Positions 1 to 8,244 of a stretch of DNA of 64,000 bases are shown here, one piece after another. Within the stretch, counting starts at the first letter, position 1. Each line of letters begins with the position of its first letter. This DNA comes from Microbispora siamensis (GTDB lineage Bacteria > Actinomycetota > Actinomycetes > Streptosporangiales > Streptosporangiaceae), in the NCBI RefSeq assembly GCF_016863095.1, contig NZ_BOOF01000037.1:57544-121543 (forward strand). The letters run 5' to 3'. The notes beneath the pieces were generated by a model. It was given only the letters and a program-made list of their open reading frames with translations, searched no databases and was not told the DNA's origin. Made by a program: the position numbers and the translations under genes.

Positions 1-660
1 ACGGCGGTGCTCGGTTCGCTGACCGATCCCCGGGGCTTCCCGGCGGCGGGCGGCGCGGGCCGGACCACCCCTCCGGCCACGCCCGGCCTGACGGCGCCTC
101 TGGGCGAGCCCGCGGGAGCCGGCACCCCGCGTCCCGGCGCCACCGCGCCCATCGGCCCTGCCCCCGCCTCCCCGCGCAGGGCTCCCGCGGGCGTCCCCGA
201 CGCCCGTACGCGGCGCCCAGGCGGTCCGGAGGGGCCCGTCGGCGGGCGGCGCCGCCGGGCGACCCTGCTCCTCGCGACGGCCGGCTGCGCCGCCGCGGTC
301 GGCATCGGGGTCCTGGCCTTCACCGCCGCCCACACCGGCGAATCACCGCCGGACCCGGGTGAGACGGCCGCGCCCGTCTCACCGTCCTCCTCGCCGTCGC
401 CATCGCCGTCGTCGGCGCGTACGAACAGGTCAGAGGTTCCGCGGACGCATCGGCCGACCGCTCCGGCGGCGTCGGACGAGCCGAGCGCCGTTCCGTCGGC
501 TACCGTAAGCAGGTCGGCATCAACCACCCAGACGCCCACACCGGCTTCGTCCCCGACCTCGACCCCGACTCCGACGTCCACCCCGGCCACGGAACCCAGT
601 GAGACTCCGCTCCCGACGGACGCCCCACCCGACACGAACCCTCCGGATGAGGGGGAGTGA
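1..660 (+). CDS. C-terminal part of a membrane Ser/Thr protein kinase (PknA-like), 5' end outside window
   Basis: The reading frame is already open at base 1, so only the tail of the protein is present. What remains is a Pro/Gly/Ala-rich juxtamembrane stretch, a basic cluster (GGRRRRA near residue 82), one transmembrane helix (about residues 85-107 of the fragment) and an extracytoplasmic tail of Ser/Pro/Thr repeats. No kinase motif is visible. The assignment comes from position: in actinomycetes a second kinase gene lies directly upstream of pknB in the pbpA-pknA-pknB-trpG-crgA block, and its protein ends this way. The low-complexity tail is typical of a cell-wall-spanning linker. Any other one-pass membrane protein with such a tail is possible. 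Confidence 0.6.
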   Translation, partial: TAVLGSLTDPRGFPAAGGAGRTTPPATPGLTAPLGEPAGAGTPRPGATAPIGPAPASPRRAPAGVPDARTRRPGGPEGPVGGRRRRATLLLATAGCAAAVGIGVLAFTAAHTGESPPDPGETAAPVSPSSSPSPSPSSARTNRSEVPRTHRPTAPAASDEPSAVPSATVSRSASTTQTPTPASSPTSTPTPTSTPATEPSETPLPTDAPPDTNPPDEGE

Positions 661-727
661 TGAGGAGAGGGGTCGATGATGGAGACCGGTGGCACCCCAC
701 GATGAACGGCAAGGGACAGTGCAGGAA

Positions 728-2623
728 ATGACTCAGCCACGACTACTCGGCGGACGCTACGAGCTGGATGGCGTCGTGGGGCGTGGCGGCATGGCCGAGG
801 TGTATCGCGCCCGGGACATCCGGCTGGACCGTGTCGTCGCCATCAAGACGCTCCGCTCCGACCTCGCCAGGGACCACACGTTCCAGGCGCGCTTCCGGCG
901 TGAGGCGCAGTCCGCCGCCTCGCTCAACCACCCGTCGATCATCGCCGTGTACGACACCGGCGAGGACATGATGGACGGCACGCCCGTGCCGTACATCGTG
1001 ATGGAGTTCGTCGACGGGCGGACGCTGCGCGACCTGCTGCGCGCCGACCGGCGGCTGCTGCCCGAGCGGGCCATGGAGCTGGTGGACGGCATCCTGCGGG
1101 CGCTCGACTACAGCCACCGGGGCGGCATCGTCCACCGGGACATCAAGCCGGCCAACATCATGTTGACGGTCAACGGCGAGGTCAAGGTGATGGACTTCGG
1201 CATCGCCCGGGCCATGGCCGACTCCGCCGCCACGATGACCCAGACGGCCCAGGTGATCGGCACCGCGCAGTACCTGTCGCCCGAGCAGGCCCGCGGCGAG
1301 CGCGTGGACGCCCGCAGCGACATCTACTCGACCGGCTGCGTGTTGTACGAGCTGCTCACCGGCCAGCCGCCCTTCACCGGCGACTCCCCCGTGGCGATCG
1401 CCTACCAGCACGTGCGGGAGGACCCGATCCCGCCGTCGCGGATCGACCCCGAGATCCCGCAGTGGGCCGACGCGATCGTGCTCAAGGCGATGGCCAAGGA
1501 CCCGGTCCACCGCTACCAGAGCGCCGCGGAGATGCGCGGCGACATCCAGCGGGTGCTGTCGGGCATGCCGGTCGACCCGCAGACGATGGCGATGGCCACC
1601 CAGCAGTACAACGGGTACGGCGCAGACCGCACGCGGACGATGACCACCGCCGGCGGCGCCCCCATGACGCAGAGCACGCGCGCCATCCCCGACTACGAGT
1701 ACGCCCAGGAAGAGCGCGGCGGCGGCCGGTACGACGGGCGGCGGCGCAGCGGCGGCGGCGGCAACACCGCGTTGAAGACCGCCCTGTGGATCCTCATCCC
1801 GCTGGTGGTCATCGGCGCCATGATCGGTGTCGGCTACGCCTTCCTCGGGTCCGGGGGCTCCTCGACCGCCGACAAGGTCCAGGTGCCGTCGGTGACGAAC
1901 CAGACGAAGGCGGCGGCCAAGCAGGCACTGGAGGCGGCCGGGTTCAAGGTCGCCTTCGGCCCGGACGAGTTCAACAGCGACGTCCCCAAGGGCGCCGTCG
2001 TGAGCACCGACCCCCCCGGGGGCGAGCAGGCCGACCGCGGGGCCACGGTCACCGTCATCGTGTCCAAGGGCGAGGAGAAGGTCACCGTCCCCGATGACCT
2101 GATCGGCAAGACGCCGGAGGAGGCCAGGGCCGAACTGGAGGCGCTGGAGCTGAAGGTCAGCATCGTGCCGAAGGCCTCCACCAAGGAGCAGGGCAAGGTC
2201 TTCGACAGCAACCCCAAGCCGGGCGAGAAGGTCGAGAAGGGCGCCCTGGTCCGGCTGTACGTGCCCCAGGAGATGACGGAGGTCCCGAGCGTGCTCGGCC
2301 TCACGCTGGAGGACGCGACCCGGACGCTGAAGGGCGCCGGCTTCAAGGTCAAGTCGCAGGAGCGGCCGAGCGACACGGTTCCACAGGGCAGCGTGATCGA
2401 CCAGTCGCCGCAGCCGGGGACCAAGCTCAACCCCAACACCACGATCACGCTGACGGTCTCCAGCGGCCCCTCTCAGCAGCAGGAGACGCCGACCCAGCCC
2501 CCGACCCAGGAGGAGCCGACGGACACGCCGACCGACGGCAGCGACGGTGGCGACGGCGGTGACGGCGGCGGCGTGCAGATCGGGCCGCCCGGAGAGGGCG
2601 ACGACAACCCGTTCGGCAACTAG
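728..2623 (+). CDS. pknB: Ser/Thr protein kinase PknB with three PASTA domains
   Basis: Transmembrane Hanks-type kinase that senses peptidoglycan fragments and phosphorylates cell-wall and division proteins. The kinase domain shows the glycine loop GRGGMAEVY, the lysine in VAIKTL, HRDIKPAN with the catalytic Asp near residue 137, DFG and the SPEQ activation-loop end. A transmembrane helix lies near residues 350-373, followed by three PASTA repeats and an acidic Gly-rich tail. The ATG at 728 is preferred because family members begin a few residues before the LGGRYEL motif. An in-frame GTG at 689 would add 13 residues. It follows the kinase tail by 67 bases, probably in one operon, and ends at a hairpin. 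Confidence 0.93.
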   Translation: MTQPRLLGGRYELDGVVGRGGMAEVYRARDIRLDRVVAIKTLRSDLARDHTFQARFRREAQSAASLNHPSIIAVYDTGEDMMDGTPVPYIVMEFVDGRTLRDLLRADRRLLPERAMELVDGILRALDYSHRGGIVHRDIKPANIMLTVNGEVKVMDFGIARAMADSAATMTQTAQVIGTAQYLSPEQARGERVDARSDIYSTGCVLYELLTGQPPFTGDSPVAIAYQHVREDPIPPSRIDPEIPQWADAIVLKAMAKDPVHRYQSAAEMRGDIQRVLSGMPVDPQTMAMATQQYNGYGADRTRTMTTAGGAPMTQSTRAIPDYEYAQEERGGGRYDGRRRSGGGGNTALKTALWILIPLVVIGAMIGVGYAFLGSGGSSTADKVQVPSVTNQTKAAAKQALEAAGFKVAFGPDEFNSDVPKGAVVSTDPPGGEQADRGATVTVIVSKGEEKVTVPDDLIGKTPEEARAELEALELKVSIVPKASTKEQGKVFDSNPKPGEKVEKGALVRLYVPQEMTEVPSVLGLTLEDATRTLKGAGFKVKSQERPSDTVPQGSVIDQSPQPGTKLNPNTTITLTVSSGPSQQQETPTQPPTQEEPTDTPTDGSDGGDGGDGGGVQIGPPGEGDDNPFGN

Positions 2624-2768
2624 CCGGAAGAGCGGACGGCGGTCACCGCGAGGCGGTGGCCGCCGTCGGCGTTTCACCGGGGTTTCGCCGGGGTTTCGAG
2701 GGCCCTGCCGCGACACGGCCGGCCGGGCGAACGGCATAGAGCAGGACGGACGACTCCGGGCATGAGGA

Positions 2769-2805
2769 AGGGCTTCCGCCACTCGGGGGCAATGGCGGAA
2801 GCCCT
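2769..2805. terminator. Hairpin terminator between convergent pknB and pabA/trpG-type gene
   Basis: A perfect 13-bp stem (AGGGCTTCCGCCA and its complement) with an 11-base loop lies between the ends of two convergent genes. There is no long T-tract, as is usual in high-GC actinomycetes. It can serve both strands. Confidence 0.7.
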
Positions 2806-2837
2806 CACTCTTCTAGTCGTAACGAGAGCGGAAAGCG

Positions 2838-3416
2838 TTACACGATCTGCGCGAGCCAATTTCCGAGCAGCCGATGGCCGTGCTCGGACACGACCGACTC
2901 GGGGTGGAACTGCACGCCCTCGATGGGGGCGTCGCGGTGGCGCAGGCCCATGATGACGCCGTCGGGCGTGGTGGCCGTCACCTCCAGCGCGTCCGGTACG
3001 GTGCCGGGGACCACGGCGAGCGAGTGGTAGCGCGTCATCGTGACCGGCGAAGGAAGCTCCCGGAACACGCCTCGCCCGTCGTGGGAGATCAGGCTGGTGC
3101 GGCCGTGCATGAGCTCGGGCGCCCGGTCCACCACGGCCCCGTACGCCACGGCGATGGCCTGGTGACCGAGACAGACCCCGAGCAGCGGCAGGCCGCGCTC
3201 GGCGCAGTGCCGTACGAGGGACACCGACACCCCGGCGGCCTCCGGCGTGCCGGGCCCCGGCGAGACGAGCACGGCGTCGAAGGCGTCGGCGTCGCCCACG
3301 GCGACGTGGTCGCGCGGCCGTACGTCGCAGTCCGCGCCCAGACCACGCAGATACTGCACGATCGTGTGCACGAAGCTGTCGTGATTGTCGACCACGAGCA
3401 CCCGGATCGGGCCCAT
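2838..3416 (-). CDS. Glutamine amidotransferase, anthranilate/aminodeoxychorismate synthase component II
   Basis: Class I glutamine amidotransferase subunit that passes ammonia from glutamine to a chorismate-using partner (TrpE or PabB). Seen: N-terminal VVDNHDSF, the nucleophile elbow GVCLGHQAI with catalytic Cys, and the His/Glu of VQFHPESV near the C-terminus. At 192 residues it has normal family length. The ATG at 3416 is chosen because GGGAGA lies six bases upstream and the conserved domain starts right after it; an upstream in-frame start would add 22 unrelated residues. The synthase partner is not in the window. In actinomycetes this gene sits beside pknB and crgA and is annotated either trpG or pabA, so the pathway cannot be fixed from sequence. 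Confidence 0.9.
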   Translation of the reverse strand: MGPIRVLVVDNHDSFVHTIVQYLRGLGADCDVRPRDHVAVGDADAFDAVLVSPGPGTPEAAGVSVSLVRHCAERGLPLLGVCLGHQAIAVAYGAVVDRAPELMHGRTSLISHDGRGVFRELPSPVTMTRYHSLAVVPGTVPDALEVTATTPDGVIMGLRHRDAPIEGVQFHPESVVSEHGHRLLGNWLAQIV

Positions 3417-3609
3417 AGTGTCTCCCGCTTCACCGGGGTGGTGGGTGTACAGAGCGGAAATCGGACTTTCAGCGTACGGCAATCCCGCATGGGGGATCGC
3501 CCGGCGGGGTCCGCGCCGACTATCCTTGCTCGGGACTTCACCGCCACAGCGATTACGCTATTGACACCAGCCCGCACGACCGCGCGGGTACCCACCAGGA
3601 GAAGCTCCC

Positions 3610-3855
3610 GTGCCCAAGTCGAAGACCCGCAAGAAGGCCGTTTACACGCCGCCGCAGAAGTCGCAGACGGTGAAGGTCAGCCCGCGTTGGCTCGCCCCCG
3701 TCATGGTGGCCTGCTGGATCATCGGTATCGCCTGGATCGCGATCTACTACATCGCGCCGACCGTTCCCGGCATCTCCGCCCTGGCGAACTGGAACCTGCT
3801 GATCGGTTTCGGGCTCATCATCGTCGGCGTCGTGCTGTCGACGAAGTGGCGTTAG
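3610..3855 (+). CDS. crgA: Cell division protein CrgA
   Basis: Small membrane protein that acts at the septum and coordinates FtsZ-ring assembly with peptidoglycan synthesis in actinobacteria. The 81 residues contain a basic cytoplasmic N-terminus (PKSKTRKK), two transmembrane helices (about 29-50 and 60-77) joined by the conserved short loop with PTVPG, and the terminal STKWR. Length and motifs match the family. It starts with GTG, preceded by AGGAGAAG at a good distance. The neighbours (pknB, trpG/pabA, rhomboid) are the usual ones. Confidence 0.95.
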   Translation: MPKSKTRKKAVYTPPQKSQTVKVSPRWLAPVMVACWIIGIAWIAIYYIAPTVPGISALANWNLLIGFGLIIVGVVLSTKWR

Positions 3856-3872
3856 GCTGCTTTCTTAAGATT

Positions 3873-3906
3873 CTTTCCACAGCTTTTATCCACAGCCTGT
3901 GGACAG
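3873..3906. other. Cluster of three DnaA-box-like 9-mers downstream of crgA
   Basis: Three matches to the DnaA box lie within 34 bases: CTTTCCACA (3873-3881), TTATCCACA (3886-3894, perfect E. coli consensus) and, inverted, CTGTCCACA (complement of 3898-3906). The last two form the palindrome TCCACAG-C-CTGTGGA (3889-3903), which could also act as a weak terminator for crgA. The cluster lies in noncoding DNA between two convergent genes. Confidence 0.55.
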
Positions 3907-3983
3907 GTGATCAGGCTGCCCCAGGCCGGGTTCGGACCGGGCGGCGCACTGCCCAGCCCGGCCCGGCCCTGGCGTGAGGACGG

Positions 3984-4190
3984 TCAGCTTCGGCCAAGCA
4001 TCTCGGCGGTGAGGATGTTCCCTCCGAGGCCCCACCCGCCGTCGGGCACCTCCTCCACGAGGACCAGGGTGGTCGCCCGGGCCCGCTCGCCGTACACGTC
4101 GGCGTAGGCGTCGGTGACGGCGTCGATGAGCTTCTTCTTGGACTCGGGGGTCAGGGTGTCGGCGGGCACCTTGAGGTTGGCGAACGGCAT
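3984..4190 (-). CDS. 4-oxalocrotonate tautomerase family enzyme
   Basis: A 68-residue protein of the tautomerase superfamily, in which the proline exposed after removal of the initiator Met is the catalytic base. Seen: the Met-Pro start (MPFANLKVP), the SKKKLIDAVTDAY helix, the TTLVLVEEVP strand and the GGNILT end, all typical of small 4-OT-like proteins. AAAGGAA precedes the start. It lies 53 bases downstream of the SDR gene on the same strand, so both are probably cotranscribed from the TetR-controlled divergent promoter. The substrate is unknown. Confidence 0.82.
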   Translation of the reverse strand: MPFANLKVPADTLTPESKKKLIDAVTDAYADVYGERARATTLVLVEEVPDGGWGLGGNILTAEMLGRS

Positions 4191-4243
4191 GCTCGTTCCT
4201 TTCGGGTTGTTTCGGGTGTTTCCTGGGTGGAGTGCGGCGGGCG

Positions 4244-4978
4244 TCAGACGATGCCGCCGTTGGCGCGCACGACCTGGCCGTTGACCCAGTGCCCCGCGGG
4301 GCTCGCCAGGAAGGCGACGACCTCCGCGATGTCCTCGGGGGTGCCGAGCCGTTCGAGCGGGGGCTGCTTGGCCATCCGCTCGATCGTGGCCTCATCCTTG
4401 CCTTCGAAGAAAAGCTCTGTGGCGGTCGGGCCGGGCGCGACCGCGTTGACCGTGATGTCCCGCCCCCGCAGTTCGCGGGCGAGCACGAGCGTCATCGCCT
4501 CGACGGCGCCCTTGCTGGCGGCGTACGCCCCGTAGGTGGGCAGTTGCAGGCCCACGATGGACGTGGACAGGGTGATGATCGTGCCGCCGCCGCGCACGCG
4601 GCGCGCGGCCTCCCGCGCCATGACGAAGGTGCCACGGATGTTGGTGCGGTGCAGGGCGTCCAGCTCGGCGAGATCGAGGTCCGCGATCGGGGACAGCGAC
4701 AGGCGACCCGCCGAGTTGACGACGACGTCGACCCCGCCGAACTCCTTCTCCGCCGCGTCGAACATCGCAGCGACCGCGTCCTCGTCCGCGACGTCGGCCT
4801 GCGCCGCGATCGCCCGGCCGCCGGCCGACGTGACCGCGTCGACCACCTCGGCCGCGGCCGAGGCAGAGCCCTGATATCCCACGACGACGGCGAAGCCGCG
4901 TGCGGCCAGCGTCGTCGCGATCGCCCGGCCGATCCCACGGGAGCCGCCGCTGACGACGGCCACGCGCTGATCACTCAT
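4244..4978 (-). CDS. Short-chain dehydrogenase/reductase (SDR)
   Basis: Classical NAD(P)-dependent SDR of 244 residues. Seen: the cofactor motif SGGSRGIG near the N-terminus, NSAG, the catalytic Ser in LSTSIVG, YAASK (YxxxK) near residues 152-156, and a C-terminal VNGQ-RANGGIV as in 3-oxoacyl-ACP-reductase-like SDRs. GAAGGAG precedes the ATG. It is divergent from a tetR gene with a perfect operator between them, and is followed by a tautomerase. Such pairs are commonly inducible oxidoreductases, perhaps in detoxification. The substrate cannot be inferred. Confidence 0.88.
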   Translation of the reverse strand: MSDQRVAVVSGGSRGIGRAIATTLAARGFAVVVGYQGSASAAAEVVDAVTSAGGRAIAAQADVADEDAVAAMFDAAEKEFGGVDVVVNSAGRLSLSPIADLDLAELDALHRTNIRGTFVMAREAARRVRGGGTIITLSTSIVGLQLPTYGAYAASKGAVEAMTLVLARELRGRDITVNAVAPGPTATELFFEGKDEATIERMAKQPPLERLGTPEDIAEVVAFLASPAGHWVNGQVVRANGGIV

Positions 4979-5000
4979 CGGAGAACTCCTTCCTATCGCT

Positions 5001-5019
5001 GATACGAGCTGCTCGTATC
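5001..5019. promoter_or_regulatory. Palindromic TetR-type operator in the SDR/tetR divergent region
   Basis: GATACGAGC-T-GCTCGTATC is a perfect inverted repeat with 9-bp arms and a one-base centre. It lies 22 bases from the SDR start, in the 110-base gap between the SDR and the divergent TetR gene. Size, symmetry and position are typical of a TetR dimer site. A further half-site-like TTACGAG follows a few bases to the right. Confidence 0.82.
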
Positions 5020-5088
5020 GGTGTTACGAGACCAGACGTTAGCACGATCCCCATAACGGCGCTAGCGGGATTCCGTATCATTGGTTAC

Positions 5089-5802
5089 ATGGCAGGTGCG
5101 GACACCCTACGCGCGGCGATGATCGAGGCCGCCGAGAAGCAACTGGCGACGTCCTCGGACAACGACATCGCCACGCGCGCGGTCTGTGAAGCGGTCGGCG
5201 TGACCCAGCCCGTGCTCTACCGGCTGTTCGGCGACAAGCGGGGACTCCTCGACGCCGTCGCCGACCACGGGTACGAGCGCTACGCCGCGCTCAAGGCCGC
5301 GCAGGAGCAGACGGCCGACCCGGTGGCCGACCTCCGGGCCGGCTGGGACGGCCACATGGCCTTCGCGCGGGAGAACCGTGCCCTCTACCAGCTCATGTTC
5401 ACGCCTCGGCCGTGGTCCCGGTCCACGGCTCGCGACCGGGTGTTCACCCTCCTGGAGGCCACGCTCGTACGGTGCGCGGCGATCGGCGCGCTGAGAGTGG
5501 AGCCGCCGATCGCGGCCCGGCTGATCCTGTCCGCGAGCGTCGGGGCAGCGCTCGACCACATCGCCAGTCCGGAGCTCTTCGACGACCCCGCGCTGTCCCA
5601 CCGCATGCGCGACGCCGTGTTCGCGCACGTGCTCACCGAGGCGACCGTGCGGGAGGACGCCGACCCCCTCCGCGAGGCCGCGCTGCGCCTGCGCGCGCAA
5701 CTCGACCTCGCCGGCACCGAGGCCCTCGAGCCGGTCGAGACCGCCCTGCTCCGGCGCTGGCTCGACCGCATCACACAGCCCGGCGCGGGGAGCGTCAGGT
5801 GA
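5089..5802 (+). CDS. TetR family transcriptional regulator
   Basis: A 237-residue TetR/AcrR-type repressor. The N-terminal helix-turn-helix covers roughly residues 10-55 (recognition region VGVTQPVLYRLFGDKRGLLDAV), followed by an all-helical ligand domain. It is divergent from the SDR/tautomerase pair and most likely binds the perfect palindrome at 5001-5019, controlling both directions. No clear Shine-Dalgarno precedes the ATG. TATCAT lies seven bases upstream, so the mRNA may be leaderless. The 3' end overlaps the end of the convergent rhomboid gene by eight bases. Confidence 0.9.
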   Translation: MAGADTLRAAMIEAAEKQLATSSDNDIATRAVCEAVGVTQPVLYRLFGDKRGLLDAVADHGYERYAALKAAQEQTADPVADLRAGWDGHMAFARENRALYQLMFTPRPWSRSTARDRVFTLLEATLVRCAAIGALRVEPPIAARLILSASVGAALDHIASPELFDDPALSHRMRDAVFAHVLTEATVREDADPLREAALRLRAQLDLAGTEALEPVETALLRRWLDRITQPGAGSVR

Positions 5803-6658
5803 AGGCGCCCTCCAGCAGGCCGTACGGCGGGAGCATGGTGACGAGCAGGACCAGCGCCACCAGCACCGCGGCGGCGACGCCGGCCTGGACGAGGGTGCGG
5901 TTGCGGCGCGGAGCGTAGGCGAAACCGGCGGCGATGATCGTGCCGGTCACGAGCCCGCCGAGATGGCCCTGCCAGCTGATGCCCGGGACGACGAACGTGA
6001 GCACCACGTTGATGCCGATCAGCCACAGGACGCCGCGGGCGTCGTAGCCGAGCCTGCGGGCGACGACGAACAACGCACCGAACAGGCCGTAGATGGCGGT
6101 CGAGGCGCCGACGGCCGACGTGCCGAACAGGTAGACGGCGACCGAGCCGCCCAGCGCCGACAGCAGGTAGAGCGCGGCGAACCGGCCAGAGCCGAGCCTG
6201 CGCTCCAGTTCGGGGCCGAGGGCATAGAGCGCCCACATGTTGAACAGGATGTGCCAGAACGACGGCGGCGGGGAGTGCAGGAAGGCGCTGGTGATCAGGC
6301 GCCACCACTCGCCCATATGGACCCCGAGGGACCACATCGCGAACTGCTGGACGACCTCGTTCGGGCGCAGGACCTCCGCCCCGTACGCGAGCACGTTCAG
6401 GATCAGCAGGGTCCACGTGACACGGGGCGTGGCCACGGCGGCGCCGCCGAAGGTCGCCTGGGCCTGCCGCACCTCGCGGCTGCCGTCGCGGACGCACTCG
6501 GGGCACTGGTGACCGACCGCGGCCTCGCGCATGCAGTCGGGGCAGATCGGGCGCTCACAGCGCTGGCAGCGGACGTAGGTCTCGCGGTCGGGGTGCCGGT
6601 AGCAGGTGGGCACGGCTTGCGCCCCCGGCTGCGGGGGCGGCGGAGGCTGGGAGGTCAT
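5795..6658 (-). CDS. Rhomboid family intramembrane serine protease with N-terminal zinc-binding domain
   Basis: Polytopic membrane serine protease of 287 residues. The N-terminus has a B-box-like metal-binding module (CYRHPDRETYVRCQRC, then CPDC and CPEC). The membrane domain shows HILFNMWALYALGP, the active-site serine in VGASTAIYG and the catalytic histidine in WQGHLGG, with six to seven helices. The ATG at 6658 has AGGAAAGGA upstream. Actinomycetes carry this rhomboid beside crgA and ppiA. The substrate is unknown. Confidence 0.92.
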   Translation of the reverse strand: MTSQPPPPPQPGAQAVPTCYRHPDRETYVRCQRCERPICPDCMREAAVGHQCPECVRDGSREVRQAQATFGGAAVATPRVTWTLLILNVLAYGAEVLRPNEVVQQFAMWSLGVHMGEWWRLITSAFLHSPPPSFWHILFNMWALYALGPELERRLGSGRFAALYLLSALGGSVAVYLFGTSAVGASTAIYGLFGALFVVARRLGYDARGVLWLIGINVVLTFVVPGISWQGHLGGLVTGTIIAAGFAYAPRRNRTLVQAGVAAAVLVALVLLVTMLPPYGLLEGAFT

Positions 6659-6722
6659 GGGGTCCTTTCCTGGGCGAGTCCCTGTGCGGGGGCGCATCCA
6701 CCAGCCAGCCTATAAGCCGGAA

Positions 6723-6756
6723 ACGCCCCGGCCGCGTGTTCGCGCGGCCGGGGCGT
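6723..6756 (-). terminator. Terminator hairpin downstream of ppiA
   Basis: A perfect 14-bp GC-rich stem (ACGCCCCGGCCGCG and its complement, loop TGTTCG) lies 24 bases beyond the cyclophilin stop and before the rhomboid start on the same strand. It probably separates the two transcription units. Confidence 0.75.
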
Positions 6757-6779
6757 CCCGAGCGTCGGAGGAGACGGCG

Positions 6780-7313
6780 TCAGGACCGCTCGATGGTGAC
6801 CTCTTCGAGGACCACGTCGTTAACCGGCCGGTCGTTGCGGCCGGTCGGGGTCTTGGCGATCGCGTCGACCACCTCGGTGCCCTCGATCACCTCACCGAAG
6901 ATCGTGTGCCCCTGGTTGAGGTGCGGCTGCGGGCTCACGGTGATGAAGAACTGGGAGCCGTTGGTGCCCTTGCCGAACCGCTTGCCCGCGTTCGCCATGG
7001 CGAGCAGGTAGGGCCGGTTGAACTGGTTCTCGGGGTGGATCTCGTCGTCGAAGCTGTAGCCGGGCCCGCCGACACCCTGGCCGAGGGGGTCGCCGCCCTG
7101 GATCATGAAGCCGTTGATGACCCGGTGGAAGATCGTGCCGTCGTAGAGCTTGACGTTCGTCTGCTTCTCACCGGTCTCGGGGTGGGTCCACTCCCGGGTG
7201 CCCTCGGCGAGTTCGACGAAGTTGCGCACGGTCTTCGGCGCCTTGTTGGGGAAAAGCTGGACGCGGATCGTGCCGTGGTTCGTGCGCAGATTCGCGATGA
7301 GGTTGTCAGCCAC
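6780..7313 (-). CDS. ppiA: Peptidyl-prolyl cis-trans isomerase, cyclophilin type
   Basis: Cytoplasmic cyclophilin of 177 residues that speeds cis-trans isomerisation of X-Pro bonds. Catalytic landmarks are visible: FHRVINGFMIQGGDP with the active-site Arg and the PPIase core, NGSQFFIT, and HTIFGEVIEG. No signal peptide is present. The length equals that of actinobacterial PpiA. It is the last conserved gene of the pknB-crgA-rhomboid-ppiA block and has its own hairpin terminator. Confidence 0.95.
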   Translation of the reverse strand: MADNLIANLRTNHGTIRVQLFPNKAPKTVRNFVELAEGTREWTHPETGEKQTNVKLYDGTIFHRVINGFMIQGGDPLGQGVGGPGYSFDDEIHPENQFNRPYLLAMANAGKRFGKGTNGSQFFITVSPQPHLNQGHTIFGEVIEGTEVVDAIAKTPTGRNDRPVNDVVLEEVTIERS

Positions 7314-7453
7314 GAGGGCCGCCCCCTTTGGTAGCTCGTGTTAGTTGTCCGGTGAACAGGGTATCGAGCATGCCTTCAAGCACCGCTCGTGATTGAGCCA
7401 CGACCATCCGGGAAGGGGTCGTTCCGGGGCCCCGTCGATTGGGGAGGTTGATC

Positions 7454-7954
7454 GTGTCCCTGACAATGAACAGAAGGCGTCGCGCCGAGGTTGTCATCCC
7501 GCAAACGTGGCTGAGCAGGATGAGGGACCAGGCGATGAAGGCCAGCGGCCGGATGAGCCCGGTGGCGGAGACCGCACGGGATCTCGCCACGCACCGGATC
7601 GAGGACGCCAGGGTCTGGGCGGCGCCGAAGCTCGACCAGGCGGCGCAGTCGGTCGAGGAGCAGATCGCTCCGATCGTGAGTGCGTTCCTGACCGAGTTGG
7701 CCCGTCGCATCGACGTGACCAGCACCAGGAAGACCCGCCGGCGCTGGCCGGTCGTGGCGTTGCTGGGCGGAGTCGCGATCGGCGCGGTGGGTGTGGCGAT
7801 GTACCGCAACAACGCTCAGCGCTGGGCCGAGACCATGCGGGAGAGCATGCGGCACACCGGCTCCGACGCCAGCAAGTGGGTCGGAGACAAGGCCGGGGAA
7901 GTCGGCGAGAAGGCCGACAAGGCCGCCGACGAGATCTCGGGAAAAATGTCCTAG
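7454..7954 (+). CDS. DUF5324-like single-pass membrane protein
   Basis: A 166-residue protein found next to ppiA in many actinomycetes; function unknown. A basic cytoplasmic start and an amphipathic helical region (about residues 10-90) precede one transmembrane helix (about 100-118, VVALLGGVAIGAVGVAMY). The C-terminal helix (KWVGDKAGEVGEKADKAADE) is rich in Lys, Asp and Glu, like YtxH or LEA-type segments. The GTG at 7454 is chosen because GGGGAGG lies six bases upstream; a TTG further up lacks such a site. It ends in front of a perfect 16-bp hairpin. Confidence 0.75.
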   Translation: MSLTMNRRRRAEVVIPQTWLSRMRDQAMKASGRMSPVAETARDLATHRIEDARVWAAPKLDQAAQSVEEQIAPIVSAFLTELARRIDVTSTRKTRRRWPVVALLGGVAIGAVGVAMYRNNAQRWAETMRESMRHTGSDASKWVGDKAGEVGEKADKAADEISGKMS

Positions 7955-7973
7955 CACATCCCTCACAGCCACC

Positions 7974-8010
7974 CAGTACGGCCGGCGTTCCCCCAACGCC
8001 GGCCGTACTG
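7974..8010 (+). terminator. Strong hairpin terminator after the DUF5324-like gene
   Basis: A perfect 16-bp stem (CAGTACGGCCGGCGTT with its complement) closes a five-C loop 20 bases after the stop codon. It is the most stable hairpin noticed in the window. Confidence 0.82.
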
Positions 8011-8094
8011 TGTTCCCCGCTTCGCTCATCGGGGCGCTGTTATCCGCCGGGTCGTGCCGAAGCGCGCCGGGAACACAGCCTTCGTCACGTGCTC

Positions 8095-8215
8095 ACTCGG
8101 TGTTCCCGAAAGAGGCGTCGTCCGGAGGGAGCGGAGCGGAAGGGAGCGAGGACCGGAGCGAAGGCCCAGCGGAGCGGGCTTCGCGAGGACCGGAGGTTCC
8201 TTCCGGCGCAGCGAC
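8095..8215. repeat. GGAGCG-rich noncoding stretch between convergent genes
   Basis: In the 290-base gap between the DUF5324-like gene and helD, the plus strand carries irregular repeats of GGAGCG/GGAGCGG/GACCGGAGC over about 100 bases, giving strong purine bias. All short frames here translate to Arg/Gly/Ser-rich low-complexity peptide and none has a convincing start. No gene is called. Confidence 0.4.
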
Positions 8216-8244
8216 CGACTTGGCCAACATCCGTGACAATCCAA

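Noticed and set aside
743..2782. A 679-codon open frame on the minus strand opposite pknB
   Set aside because: It is the antisense shadow of a high-GC coding region; the translation is Arg/His/Val-rich without motifs, while the plus strand encodes an unmistakable kinase.
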